Notes: a model not told the origin generated them from the sequence alone. Counted from the stretch's first letter, positions 1-5,691 are shown. The stretch: 6,453 nt of DNA from JBDHTS01 sp044220535 (GCA_044220535.1 JBGAQU010000107.1:1-6453); one strand, 5' to 3'. Program-made: numbers and translations.

Positions 1-66
<66 letters not shown>

Positions 67-84
67 CCAGTAAAGGATTGGGGT

Positions 85-113
85 GTTATAGCGCCCCTGC
101 CCCGGAAAAGCAA
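85..113 (-). promoter_or_regulatory. Sigma70-type promoter of tRNA-fMet
   Basis: On the minus strand there is a -35 box TTGCTT (113-108), a 17-nt GC-rich spacer and a -10 box TATAAC (90-85). Transcription would start near 78, about 12 nt before the mature tRNA 5' end at 66. The boxes and spacing are seen directly; that they drive the tRNA is inferred from position. Confidence 0.62.
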
Positions 114-136
114 CATCTCTTTGGCCGGAAAGGTAA

Positions 137-177
137 AAAGCCGGATTCTCCTGATAAATCATGGAGAATCCGGCTTT
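137..177 (-). terminator. Strong Rho-independent terminator after the 56-aa ORF
   Basis: A perfect 15-bp inverted repeat, AAAGCCGGATTCTCC (137-151) and its complement (163-177), encloses an 11-nt loop that can itself fold. On the minus strand the stem is followed by a T-rich tail (TTTTT then ACCTTT). It lies 21 nt past the stop of the small ORF at 199 and before the tRNA promoter, so it isolates the two units. A weaker T-tract on the other side means it may also act in the plus direction. Confidence 0.82.
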
Positions 178-198
178 CCCTGTTCAACTCACCGGTTC

Positions 199-369
199 TT
201 ATGACCGGTTTTGTTTTTGGACGGTCTGATAAAGGGGCTCAAGGCCGCGTGCGGCCTGTGCGTCATTGGCGGGGCGGACCAGGGTTTTGACGATGGCCTG
301 TTCCTCCCGCTCCACCGGGTAAGGGAGCATCATGGCGCCGCCGCCGGCAGTTGAGGCATAGAAATACAT
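199..369 (-). CDS. Small protein of unknown function (56 aa)
   Basis: I do not recognise this protein. The ATG at 369 is preceded by a very good Shine-Dalgarno sequence AAAGGAG (382-376) at 6-nt spacing, and the stop is followed 21 nt later by a strong terminator; these two signals are the main reason to call it. The reading frame stays open upstream to a TTG at 495, but that start has no ribosome site and is not preferred. The protein starts with a short aromatic and glycine-rich stretch (MYFYASTAGGGAMM), then a charged segment VEREEQAIVKTLVRPAND, and ends polar and basic (QKQNRS). It has no clear signal peptide, membrane segment or Cys/His metal motif. The 5' leader contains a small hairpin at 415-433. 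I saw no convincing two-box promoter. Confidence 0.6.
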   Translation of the reverse strand: MYFYASTAGGGAMMLPYPVEREEQAIVKTLVRPANDAQAARGLEPLYQTVQKQNRS

Positions 370-414
370 GAAATTCTCCTTTGAATGGGCCGGTTCAACG
401 CACCAGTTCTGGAA

Positions 415-433
415 GGGTAGCCGCTTTCTACCC
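415..433. repeat. Small inverted repeat in the leader of the 56-aa ORF
   Basis: GGGTAG (415-420) pairs with CTACCC (428-433) around a 7-nt loop. It lies 46 nt upstream of the small ORF start on the minus strand and could be an mRNA hairpin or an operator. A 6-bp stem can occur by chance, so function is uncertain. Confidence 0.35.
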
Positions 434-518
434 GAATTCAAGCGAAAGACGTGCTGCGCCGCCGTTTCGGGGGTGCAGCATAACGCAGCCGTCAACCCGT
501 TGTAAAAGCATGTAAAAA

Positions 519-547
519 TTGCATTTTTTGGCGATATGTCTTACAAT
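519..547 (+). promoter_or_regulatory. Sigma70-type promoter of the desaturase gene
   Basis: There is a -35 box TTGCAT (519-524), a 17-nt spacer and a -10 box TACAAT (542-547). Transcription would start near 554, giving a leader of about 18 nt before the ATG at 572. The region upstream is AT-rich with two TGTAAAA copies 10 nt apart (501-507 and 511-517). An AAAATTG (515-521) and CAATTTT (544-550) pair flanks the promoter boxes. Confidence 0.52.
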
Positions 548-571
548 TTTAGAAGAACAGGGATGCAGTAA

Positions 572-1471
572 ATGCGGGTTGCAATGGTATGGGGCCAATA
601 TGAGGGCCCGACATGGGGTGTGGCTGCGGCCATCTACGCGGGCTGGGGCCTGCTGACATGGTTTTACCATGACCTGCCGCTGTGGCTGGTCCTGCCCGCG
701 GGCGCGTGGCTGGTGTGCTGGCACGGCTCCCTCCAGCATGAAACCATCCACGGCCACCCGACGCGCAGCCCCTTGATCAATGAACTCCTCGCCTCCCCTG
801 CGCTCGGCTTGTTCATCCCCTACCGACTTTATAAAATGAGCCATCTGCGCCACCACCATGATGAACGCCTGACCTTCCCGTTCGAAGACCCTGAATCCTA
901 TTACGTGACGGAAGGGGAATGGGCGAAGATGGGTGTGGTGCACCGTCGCCTGCTGCTGTTCTACAACACGCTGTTCGGCCGCCTGACCATCGGCCCGCCG
1001 CTGAACCTCGCCATGATGATGCGCGATGAAATCCGCCGCCTGTTGCGTGGCGACCGGTCGCATGTGAAGGCCTGGGTTTTGCACGTGCCTGCCGTTGCGC
1101 TGGTGCTGGTCTGGGTGTGCGGCGTCTGTGATATTCCGCTGCTCTCCTACATCCTGCTCTTCGCCTGGCCGGGCCTGTCGCTGACCATGCTGCGTTCCTT
1201 CGCCGAACACCGCGCGGTGGATGAAGTGCGCGAACGCACCGTCATCGTCCGCACCACGCCGTGGATGCGCCTCCTCTACCTCAACAACAATTTCCACAGC
1301 GTGCATCACGATTATCCGCGCCTTGCATGGTACCAGATCCCGGCGCGCTACCGCGCCCATCGCGATGCGTTTTTAAAGGATAACGGCCATTATTATTTCA
1401 GCTGCTATGGCGAACAGTTCCGCCGCTATCTGTTCCGCGCAAAGGAACTGCCCGTTCATCCCAAGTCATGA
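572..1471 (+). CDS. Membrane fatty acid desaturase family protein (di-iron, three His boxes)
   Basis: This is an integral-membrane di-iron oxygenase of the fatty acid desaturase superfamily (PF00487 type), 299 aa. Members insert double bonds or hydroxyls into acyl chains or related lipids using O2 and electrons from ferredoxin or cytochrome. The three histidine clusters are visible: HETIH at residues 56-60 (with H51 just before), HLRHHH at 91-96, and HSVHH at 242-246 inside NNNFHSVHHDYP. An EH pair at 212-213 probably adds a metal ligand. Hydrophobic stretches lie near 15-50, 72-84, 168-182 and 188-207. The substrate cannot be told from sequence; carotenoid hydroxylases and ketolases share the fold. 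The start at 572 has only a weak ribosome site (AGGGA) and follows directly on a Met-Gln-stop mini-ORF (563-571). An alternative ATG is at 584. The 3' end overlaps the convergent yhhQ gene by 16 bp. Confidence 0.9.
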   Translation: MRVAMVWGQYEGPTWGVAAAIYAGWGLLTWFYHDLPLWLVLPAGAWLVCWHGSLQHETIHGHPTRSPLINELLASPALGLFIPYRLYKMSHLRHHHDERLTFPFEDPESYYVTEGEWAKMGVVHRRLLLFYNTLFGRLTIGPPLNLAMMMRDEIRRLLRGDRSHVKAWVLHVPAVALVLVWVCGVCDIPLLSYILLFAWPGLSLTMLRSFAEHRAVDEVRERTVIVRTTPWMRLLYLNNNFHSVHHDYPRLAWYQIPARYRAHRDAFLKDNGHYYFSCYGEQFRRYLFRAKELPVHPKS

Positions 1472-2142
1472 CCGGCGGGCCGCCTGGCAATGGCGCGGCT
1501 TAAATACGCGAACGGCGTATCGACAATGGTCACAAACGCCTTCACCCCATACGCCACCGCCGCCAGTTCAAGCCACCCGTCAAACACGCCGTAAAACGCC
1601 AGGAACGCAAAGGCGAACGTGTCGAAGGCTTGGGAGATCAGCGTGCTGGCATTGTTGCGCAGCCACAGATACCGCCCATCCGTCCACGCCTTGATCCGCG
1701 CATATAAAAACACATCCAGCGTCTGGCTGAGATAGAACACCAGCAAGCCTGCACCCACCAGCCGGAACGATGTTGAAAACACGATATCCATTGCATTCGA
1801 AAGCGCAATCACATCCTCCGCCGGCTGCGCCATGCGGATCGCCTGCAGATACAGCTGGAACAAAACCGCCGTGAACACGCCGATGCGCACAGTGTCATAG
1901 GCAACTTTCTTGCCATGGATTTCAGTCAGGACGTCATTGGTCAGGAAAATCGTCACATACAGCGCCGTGCCCAGCGTGATGGGCAGCCCAAACACCTCGA
2001 TCACCTTGCCATCTGTAATCCCAAGCAGCAGCGTGATCATAATCACCAGCCCCTGCAGCCATCCCTGCCCCCGCCAGGCAGCGACGGGGATGGACAGGAT
2101 GCCGGCCGCCATCACCGCGAAAAACAGCATTTCGTTGGACAT
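1456..2142 (-). CDS. yhhQ: Queuosine precursor transporter, YhhQ/VUT family (DUF165)
   Basis: This is an inner-membrane protein of 228 aa with about six hydrophobic segments. The family imports queuosine precursors (preQ0/preQ1) for making the modified base of tRNAs with GUN anticodons. Family signatures are visible: FLTNDVLTEIHGKK at residues 66-79 (the usual SDVLTEVYG-like motif), RNNASTLISQAFDTFAF at 162-178 (the usual STLxSQxxDT motif), and a late K201 followed by VDTPF (207-211). The ATG at 2142 has an AGGGG ribosome site (2152-2148) with 5-nt spacing, and the length is normal for the family. The gene diverges from the DJ-1/PfpI gene (87 nt between starts) and overlaps the desaturase tail-to-tail. 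No queuosine biosynthesis gene or preQ1 riboswitch is visible nearby. Confidence 0.9.
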   Translation of the reverse strand: MSNEMLFFAVMAAGILSIPVAAWRGQGWLQGLVIMITLLLGITDGKVIEVFGLPITLGTALYVTIFLTNDVLTEIHGKKVAYDTVRIGVFTAVLFQLYLQAIRMAQPAEDVIALSNAMDIVFSTSFRLVGAGLLVFYLSQTLDVFLYARIKAWTDGRYLWLRNNASTLISQAFDTFAFAFLAFYGVFDGWLELAAVAYGVKAFVTIVDTPFAYLSRAIARRPAGHDLG

Positions 2143-2229
2143 GTTTACCCCTGCGCTAAAATCCCGGAACTTTCAAGCGGCGCCCCCGGTTGGCCATGGA
2201 GCCCCATCAATAAACCATGGAGAAAACCA

Positions 2230-2859
2230 ATGTCCATTCTGGATTCGATTACAGGCAAAAGCCAGCCCGACATTCACGCCGCCGCCCCCATCCCGGAACG
2301 GCTGCGCAAGGCGGAGCGCGTTCTGATCATCACCGCTGACAACACAGAAGACACGGAATTTTTCTACCCCTATTACCGCCTGACCGAAGACGGCTATCAG
2401 GTGGATGTCGCAACGCCCGACGGCGGCGCGTTCAAGGCGAAACACGGCCTTGGCCTCCAAGATACGTTGTCGATCAACGATATCCGTCCGCAGGATTACG
2501 CTTTGATCTACATTCCCGGCGGCAAGGCGCCCGAGACTCTGCGCAAGGATGATGCCGTTCTGTCCTTCGTCAAAACCTTCGCGCAAAGCGGCAAACCCAT
2601 CGCCGCCGTTTGCCACGGCCCGCAGCTGCTGATCGCCGCCGATCTGGTGCGCGGCAAACAAATGGCCTGCTGGCCCGAAGTGCGCGAAGAACTGGAAAAA
2701 GCCGGCGGGATTTTCGTCAACGAAGCCCTGGTCGAAGACGGCCAGTTCATCACCGCCCGCATGCCCGGCGACCTGCATCGCCATCTTTATGGTGTGCTTC
2801 AATACCTGCGGGGCAAACAACAGGCCCAACCCCGCGACCAGAGAAAATCCGCCGCCTGA
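2230..2859 (+). CDS. DJ-1/PfpI family protein (class I glutamine amidotransferase-like)
   Basis: This is a soluble 209-aa protein of the DJ-1/ThiJ/PfpI superfamily. Members act as proteases, glyoxalase/deglycase-type enzymes or redox-stress proteins; the exact activity cannot be read from the sequence. The nucleophile elbow AAVCHGPQLL puts the reactive Cys at 128, followed by His129 as in PfpI. The conserved acidic residue is Glu43 in DTEFFYP (41-47). IPGGKAPETLR (95-105) and the late ITARMPGDL (174-182) also fit PfpI-type members. The start at 2230 is chosen because GGAG (2219-2222) stands 7 nt upstream and homology begins soon after. The frame is open further upstream to 1915, but that part lies antisense to yhhQ and is not coding. 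About 25 N-terminal residues precede the core strand VLIITAD. The gene ends at a strong terminator. Confidence 0.9.
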   Translation: MSILDSITGKSQPDIHAAAPIPERLRKAERVLIITADNTEDTEFFYPYYRLTEDGYQVDVATPDGGAFKAKHGLGLQDTLSINDIRPQDYALIYIPGGKAPETLRKDDAVLSFVKTFAQSGKPIAAVCHGPQLLIAADLVRGKQMACWPEVREELEKAGGIFVNEALVEDGQFITARMPGDLHRHLYGVLQYLRGKQQAQPRDQRKSAA

Positions 2860-2862
2860 AAC

Positions 2863-2891
2863 AAAAGCCCCTGAATTTTCAGGGGCTTTTT
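2863..2891. terminator. Bidirectional Rho-independent terminator between convergent genes
   Basis: AAAAGCCCCTGA (2863-2874) and TCAGGGGCTTTT (2879-2890) form a perfect 12-bp stem with a 4-nt loop. A T-tract follows on the plus strand (to 2891) and TTTT then GTTT on the minus strand. It lies 3 nt after the DJ-1/PfpI stop and 5 nt after the stop at 2896 of the minus-strand ORF. It therefore serves both, which also suggests that 2896 is the true 3' end of the minus-strand gene. Confidence 0.88.
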
Positions 2892-2895
2892 CATT

Positions 2896-3177
2896 TCAAG
2901 GACAAACAGGCGGCGTCCAGAATTTAGTGATGCGGTTGGCCCAGACATCTTCATGTTTACGCTCCCCGAATTCTTTCCAATGCTGGGAGTAGGTGACGCA
3001 AACATGCAAACGTTCGGCCCCCACTCTGGCACGCTCAAGCATGGCTTGCCTGAAGGGCTGATCAACGTCACTCTCAGGGACATCATCCATACTCAGGGAA
3101 TAAAGCGCCATATCCTTCCCTCTGTCCGATCTGTGCTGCAAGGAAAGAGTCAGCACGAAATTATACAATTCTTCCAC
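2896..3177 (-). CDS. C-terminal part of the exported protein gene, split off by an apparent frameshift (93 aa)
   Basis: I do not recognise a domain. This frame overlaps the end of the 313-aa ORF and is shifted by one base. The first codon is a GTG at 3177 placed only 1 nt after AAGGAGG, too close for normal initiation; an ATG at 3111 is another possible start. If one G is added to GAGGAGTGG, the two frames join as ...SLKEE-VEELYNFVLTLSLQ..., a smooth amphipathic helix. I therefore read this as the natural C-terminus of the upstream protein, giving about 398 residues in total. It is rich in charged residues and ends with an aromatic stretch (ITKFWTPPVCP) and a Cys near the end. The terminator 5 nt after its stop supports it as the real gene end. 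The alternatives are a separate, translationally coupled small protein or a sequencing error upstream. Confidence 0.5.
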   Translation of the reverse strand: MEELYNFVLTLSLQHRSDRGKDMALYSLSMDDVPESDVDQPFRQAMLERARVGAERLHVCVTYSQHWKEFGERKHEDVWANRITKFWTPPVCP

Positions 3178-4091
3178 TCCTCCTTCAGGCTATCCAGTAA
3201 CGGGACAACATAAGACATTTGGTAGCCGCCACTCTGGCCCTCTCTCCAGGATGTTCCCATACCATCATAAAGACCTGCGTTCTTGTCAATCAGCTGGGCG
3301 TACACATAACTGGCATCGTAGCTGCCGGTATTATGCACGGAAGCGGCCAGATAATCCGCCAGGAAAGCCAGTATTTCAGGACGGCCGTCACGGGCTGTCA
3401 TCAGGGCCGCAAAGCCGGTAGCGGCATTCAGAATATAATCAGCTTTCGTATGTTCATCCAGTTGAAACGGATTATTATGATCGACCAGGCATTGAGCAGC
3501 TGTATAGTGGGTTTTAAAATTATGCCACGCTTCGGCTGAGATCGGCATATCTGCATGATAAGTGTAAGGCGCTTTATAATTCACGGCGTCATGCATAAAA
3601 CCGTCATTCCCCATATATTCATCCTGACCCGTGAACGCTTTGATTTCTTTTTCTACGTCAGGATTTGGCGCTGGTACAAAAGCCATGCATGCGAATTTGG
3701 CAGCTGTTGGTGTTTTAACAAGCGCCGACAGGCTGACAGGTTCCAAACCCCGGTCCGCCGCCACAAACTCATCGTTGATCACATGATCATAAATATCCTG
3801 CGCCGGCACATCAGCATCAAACTTCATGCCGACAACAAAAGACATAAGCGCTGAAATATTAAGCGCTTTGTTTGGGCCATCAAAGCCCAAATCCGCATAA
3901 GCGGCATCGTCATTGATACTAGGTAAAAAAAGGATATTTGACAGCTCTGGCATGGTTGAACCCATATCATGATATAAACCGTTCAGTCGGCCGCCTTCAT
4001 CCAGCCTGTCCGAAACCGGATCCGCCTGCGCGATATTAGCCACCGTAGCTATAAACAATGCAGTTAGCGTGCCTGTAACAAATTTATTCAT
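3150..4091 (-). CDS. Exported protein of unknown function, N-terminal part of a frameshifted gene (313 aa)
   Basis: I do not recognise the family. From the ATG at 4091 the protein has a classical Sec signal peptide: MNK, a hydrophobic core FVTGTLTALFIATVANI, and a cleavage site AQA|DP after residue 23. It is therefore probably periplasmic or secreted, with no further membrane segment and no lipobox Cys. The mature part is rich in Asp, Ala, His and aromatic residues (for example YKAPYTYHADMP and ASVHNTGSYDASYVYAQL), with no catalytic motif I can name. GGGGA (4106-4102) suits the ATG at 4091; an ATG two codons earlier, at 4097, is also possible. An open frame up to 4154 runs past the likely promoter and is not used. 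The C-terminal residues after KEE (KEEWKNCIISC, stop at 3150) look like out-of-frame sequence; see the 2896-3177 entry. Base composition is lower in GC than the neighbours (24 of 60 G+C at 3541-3600). Confidence 0.72.
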   Translation of the reverse strand: MNKFVTGTLTALFIATVANIAQADPVSDRLDEGGRLNGLYHDMGSTMPELSNILFLPSINDDAAYADLGFDGPNKALNISALMSFVVGMKFDADVPAQDIYDHVINDEFVAADRGLEPVSLSALVKTPTAAKFACMAFVPAPNPDVEKEIKAFTGQDEYMGNDGFMHDAVNYKAPYTYHADMPISAEAWHNFKTHYTAAQCLVDHNNPFQLDEHTKADYILNAATGFAALMTARDGRPEILAFLADYLAASVHNTGSYDASYVYAQLIDKNAGLYDGMGTSWREGQSGGYQMSYVVPLLDSLKEEWKNCIISC

Positions 4092-4120
4092 ATGCATAAT
4101 TCCCCAGTTAAAGTTATGGC

Positions 4121-4147
4121 ATTCTACCCCCAGAAAAACTATGTCAA
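4121..4147 (-). promoter_or_regulatory. Possible promoter of the exported protein gene
   Basis: On the minus strand there is a perfect -35 box TTGACA (4147-4142) and a -10 box TAGAAT (4126-4121). The spacer is 15 nt, shorter than the ideal 17. Transcription would start near 4114, giving a leader of roughly 20 nt to the ATG at 4091 or 4097. Good boxes but short spacing make this a moderate call. Confidence 0.42.
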
Positions 4148-4174
4148 CATGCAATAAGGAAATTATCTTGCCAA

Positions 4175-4203
4175 TTGATATAACCGCCGCGCTGTTTTAT
4201 CGT
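4175..4203 (+). promoter_or_regulatory. Possible ung promoter giving a leaderless transcript
   Basis: TTGATA (4175-4180), a 17-nt spacer and TATCGT (4198-4203) form a moderate sigma70-like promoter. The predicted transcription start falls at about 4209-4211, on the ung ATG itself. There is no Shine-Dalgarno sequence upstream of that ATG, and an in-frame TGA at 4176-4178 with no start codon in between blocks a longer protein. Both facts fit a leaderless mRNA. Confidence 0.33.
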
Positions 4204-4208
4204 TTGCT

Positions 4209-4892
4209 ATGATGACATCGGCAATCAAACTGGAACAGGACTGGCTGGACATCCTTCAGCCGGAATTCGACCTGCCCTATATGAAGGCGCTCAAAATTTT
4301 CCTGCAGCAGGAGAAGGAGCGCGGCAAAATTGTTTACCCGCGCGGGTCGGATATTTTCAACGCGTTTAATACCACCCGGATCAAGGATGTGCGCGTGGTA
4401 ATTTTGGGCCAGGACCCCTATCACGGCCCCGGCCAGGCGCATGGCCTGTCTTTTTCCGTGCCGCCGGGCGTGCCACTGCCGCCGTCTCTACAGAATATCT
4501 ATAAGGAAATAGAAGCCGAATACGGCCAGCCCATGCCGCGCAAGGGCGACCTGACCGGCTGGGCGAAGCAGGGGGTTCTGCTGCTGAACGCCACTTTGAC
4601 CGTGGAAGCGCACCAGGCCGGATCCCACCAGAAAAAAGGCTGGGAAGATTTCACCGACGCCGTCATCCGCGCCATCAACGACCGCTGCGACCATGTGGTG
4701 TTCATGCTGTGGGGTTCCTACGCTCAGAAAAAAGGCGCATTTATCGACCGCGCAAAACATCTGGTGCTGCAGTCGCCGCATCCATCGCCTCTATCCGCCC
4801 ATCGCGGGTTTTTAGGGAATGGACATTTTAAGGAGGCGAATGAATATCTGGAGAAGAACGGCCGAACGGCAGTGGATTGGCGGGATATTTAG
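4209..4892 (+). CDS. ung: Uracil-DNA glycosylase, family 1
   Basis: Ung removes uracil from DNA, arising from cytosine deamination or dUTP incorporation, as the first step of base-excision repair in the cytoplasm. The 227-aa length matches the family (E. coli about 229). All key motifs are present: the water-activating loop GQDPYHG at residues 67-73 with catalytic Asp69; GLSFSV (79-84) with the uracil-stacking Phe82; LLLNATL with the uracil-reading Asn127; the Leu-intercalation loop HPSPLSAHRG (191-200) with catalytic His191 and Leu195; and LWGSYAQKKG (167-176). The start is ATG 4209 or the adjacent ATG 4212; neither has a clear ribosome site. The gene diverges from the exported protein gene (117 nt between starts) and converges on the dehydrogenase with only 6 nt between stops and no hairpin terminator. 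It is GC-rich (40 of 60 G+C at 4561-4620). Confidence 0.97.
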   Translation: MMTSAIKLEQDWLDILQPEFDLPYMKALKIFLQQEKERGKIVYPRGSDIFNAFNTTRIKDVRVVILGQDPYHGPGQAHGLSFSVPPGVPLPPSLQNIYKEIEAEYGQPMPRKGDLTGWAKQGVLLLNATLTVEAHQAGSHQKKGWEDFTDAVIRAINDRCDHVVFMLWGSYAQKKGAFIDRAKHLVLQSPHPSPLSAHRGFLGNGHFKEANEYLEKNGRTAVDWRDI

Positions 4893-4898
4893 GCGTTC

Positions 4899-5579
4899 TC
4901 ACCAATCAACTTCTTTGCCATCCCATTGGAAAAAACGGCCTGTATGCTCTAACGTCAATCCAGCGATCAAGCGCTTTAGTCCGGCAACGCTCTCTTGAAC
5001 ATCAATATCAGCACCATCTCCGCCCATGTCCGTACGAACCCAACCAGGATGAACAGGGCAAACAATTATGCCTTCATTTCTCAAATCAATAGACGCCAGC
5101 TGCATCACTTTATTAAGAGCAGTTTTAGATGAGCGATAAGCATAGCTGCCTGCAGCCATACGGCTCAGAGCGCCCATTTGGCTTGAAATTGTAATAATTT
5201 TAGCTTGGCCTGCAGCTTTTAAATGCGGATGAAAAGCTTGTATAACCCTTAAAGGCGCCAAGGTATTGACGGCAAAAACCTGCATCCATTCATTGTAATC
5301 AGTATCCTTAAAAGATTGTCGCGATTTATCGCCATAAATTCCTGCATTATTGATTAATATATCAATAGAGGTATCTTTTAACACTTTGGCCAGATGATCT
5401 ATGGATATTGGATCCGTAACATCAAGCGCATGAATTTGAACATTTCCTTTAATCGACTTTAAAGTTGCGGCTTTGTTTGGATCACGGCAGCAAGCATGCA
5501 CCATTGCACCATCGCCTACATATTGCCGCACGAATTCAAGACCAATTCCTCGATTAGCACCTGTGACAAGAATTTTCAT
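4899..5579 (-). CDS. Short-chain dehydrogenase/reductase (SDR), C-factor/sniffer-like
   Basis: This is a classical SDR oxidoreductase of 226 aa with a Rossmann fold and an NAD(P)H cofactor. The substrate is not predictable. Motifs in order are TGANRGIG (6-13, cofactor-binding glycine loop), LDV (52-54, adenine contact), NNAG (77-80), VNTLAP (104-109, with the structural Asn105), ITISSQMG (129-136, catalytic Ser region), Y148-x3-K152 in YRSSK (active site), and HPGWVRTDMGG (177-187). The PGWVRTDMGG segment and the ending FFQWDGKEVDW resemble the CsgA/C-factor and sniffer-type carbonyl reductases. The ATG at 5579 has a strong ribosome site AAAGGAG (5595-5589), 9 nt away. The gene is AT-rich (19 of 60 G+C at 5341-5400), unlike ung beside it, which suggests separate origin. 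It lies just downstream of the rRNA operon terminator on the same strand and may depend on readthrough or on a weak TATGAT at 5610-5605. Confidence 0.93.
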   Translation of the reverse strand: MKILVTGANRGIGLEFVRQYVGDGAMVHACCRDPNKAATLKSIKGNVQIHALDVTDPISIDHLAKVLKDTSIDILINNAGIYGDKSRQSFKDTDYNEWMQVFAVNTLAPLRVIQAFHPHLKAAGQAKIITISSQMGALSRMAAGSYAYRSSKTALNKVMQLASIDLRNEGIIVCPVHPGWVRTDMGGDGADIDVQESVAGLKRLIAGLTLEHTGRFFQWDGKEVDW

Positions 5580-5615
5580 CGTGAACTTCTCCTTTTACAA
5601 AGACATCATAAGCGA

Positions 5616-5641
5616 AAAACCCTCCTTTTCAGGAGGGTTTT
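5616..5641 (-). terminator. Rho-independent terminator of the rRNA operon
   Basis: AAAACCCTCCT (5616-5626) and AGGAGGGTTTT (5631-5641) form an 11-bp stem with a 4-nt loop. On the minus strand it is followed by a TTTTT tract. It lies about 50 nt past the 3' end of 5S rRNA and 37 nt before the dehydrogenase start codon. It marks the end of the rRNA operon and leaves no room for the tRNA-fMet that often follows 5S in alphaproteobacteria. Confidence 0.85.
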
Positions 5642-5661
5642 GAATTCTTGTGCCGGAATAA

Positions 5662-5675
5662 TTCGAGATCTCGAA
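5662..5675. repeat. Perfect 14-bp palindrome in the 5S trailer
   Basis: TTCGAGATCTCGAA reads identically on both strands. It lies between the 3' end of 5S (5692) and the operon terminator (5641). It could be a protein-binding site upstream of the dehydrogenase gene or a trailer element. No function is established. Confidence 0.5.
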
Positions 5676-5691
5676 CAAAGTGGGTTTGGAA

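Noticed and set aside
428..1360. A 310-codon open frame on the minus strand across the desaturase gene
   Set aside because: It is antisense to a gene with three clear histidine boxes; its translation is rich in His, Gln, Arg and Ala as expected for a GC-rich shadow frame, with no recognisable motif.
1915..2229. Upstream extension of the DJ-1/PfpI frame to an ATG at 1915
   Set aside because: This part is antisense to the start of yhhQ, has Pro/His/Gln-rich low-quality sequence, and the ATG at 2230 has a good ribosome site and fits family length.
2143..2229. preQ1 riboswitch upstream of the queuosine-precursor transporter
   Set aside because: The short leader shows neither the hairpin plus A-rich tail pattern of preQ1-I nor another class I could fold; no support beyond the gene's function.
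2173..2829. A 218-codon open frame on the minus strand under the DJ-1/PfpI gene
   Set aside because: It is a shadow of a well-supported gene and shows no family motif.
3150..3180. Programmed -1 frameshifting at the exported protein junction
   Set aside because: An AAGGAGG is present that could stimulate slippage, but there is no X_XXY_YYZ slippery heptamer in the right frame; an indel explains the data more simply.
4168..4212. Short TTG-initiated leader ORF (AAGGAAA then TTG at 4168) whose TGA overlaps the ung ATG
   Set aside because: The start is a rare TTG, the peptide is 14 residues with no conserved feature visible, and it overlaps the proposed ung promoter.
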